A DNA stretch of 64,000 bases from Calycina herbarum (taxonomy: Eukaryota > Ascomycota > Leotiomycetes > Helotiales > Pezizellaceae): NCBI GenBank assembly GCA_001414485.1, contig LLEY01000007.1, positions 496,001-560,000 of the forward strand. Direction: 5' to 3'. The translations under genes were made by a program, and so were the position numbers. The first letter of the stretch is position 1. The number at the start of each line of letters is the position of its first letter. Positions 63,629 to 64,000 of this stretch are shown in pieces. The notes below the pieces were generated by a model. It was given only the letters and a program-made list of their open reading frames with translations. It was not told the DNA's origin and ran no database searches.

Positions 63629-64000
63629 TTTGAAGTCCGCTGTTTTGTAGTTTGATCAAACTAGGGGTTTCTTTTTCTTTTTTGGATTGCGTAGTAGCTA
63701 TATACCCATCGAGATTGAACCCCGCAGAAGGAACAATGTTTTGCCATCGTCATAAGGCGGATAAATAGCCGAACTTAAATTGACCATTAGCCACTTTCGG
63801 CGCCTTGGTTTTTAATTTAGAACCAATCTACGTAGATAAGTTGAGTAGAGCTGATAAAGGAATAGCTCAGATAGGTCGAATACTTCCTTCCCATTGCTGG
63901 GCATGTGGGGCGGACCATTGTGGTTCCGTATGTTTTGTAAAATAGGGGGTAGAACCTTAAACTTTCGAGGTGCCGAAATTTCCAAGCTATGATCAACTGA
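63629..64000. other. Upstream region of the small secreted protein gene
   Basis: No gene or repeat recognised before the window ends. Confidence 0.5.

Overview
The window looks like nuclear DNA of a filamentous ascomycete (Pezizomycotina). Genes have short GT-AG introns of about 41-92 bases, several with CTAAC/CTNAC-like branch points. Typical fungal families are present: HET domain, DUF7580, het-type kinase, ceramide glucosyltransferase and NmrA-like. Gene-poor AT-rich stretches carry worn repeats, as in genomes shaped by repeat-induced mutation. A helotialean (leotiomycete) host would fit, but that is only an impression. No virus, plasmid, CRISPR array, rRNA or tRNA gene was recognised.

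Layout. 1-9.3 kb: a cytochrome P450, a repeat-filled spacer, then a divergent pair made of a kinase-like protein that lacks the catalytic-loop Asp and a DUF7580-type protein, sharing a 216-base promoter. 9.7-18.2 kb: a small hypothetical protein, ceramide glucosyltransferase, the tRNA-splicing endonuclease subunit SEN2 (leader with intron and tiny uORF) and an NmrA-like oxidoreductase. 18.6-30.1 kb: accessory zone with three related CxxC/RING-type genes in various states of decay, an ankyrin protein and a 1400-residue secreted Ser/Thr-rich multidomain protein. 31.6-43.3 kb: a secreted Asn/Gln/Gly-rich repeat protein, an AMID-like flavoprotein, a methyltransferase, a hypothetical protein, two neighbouring paralogues and a PAF-acetylhydrolase-like lipase. 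43.3-47.5 kb: repeats and a decayed copy of a locus that is intact near 61 kb. 47.5-51.8 kb: the CAF-1 large subunit and a disordered conserved protein. 51.8-57.3 kb: a gene desert with microsatellites. 57.3-63.6 kb: a HET protein, a PF00756-like esterase, the intact duplicated coiled-coil gene and a small secreted protein.

Housekeeping functions (SEN2, CAF-1, ceramide glucosyltransferase) lie between accessory blocks. The accessory part mixes self/non-self recognition families (HET, DUF7580, kinase-like, ankyrin) with secreted repeat proteins. The most interesting items are the secreted protein whose Cys/His motif has the spacing of CNF1-type deamidases inside a segment bounded by dibasic sites, the divergent pseudokinase/DUF7580 pair, a small foldback element inserted into an older dispersed repeat, the segmental duplication, and a 21-25 bp palindrome shared by two distant repeat clusters. 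Exon joins were inferred by reading frames and splice signals; start codons were checked for ATG where stated.
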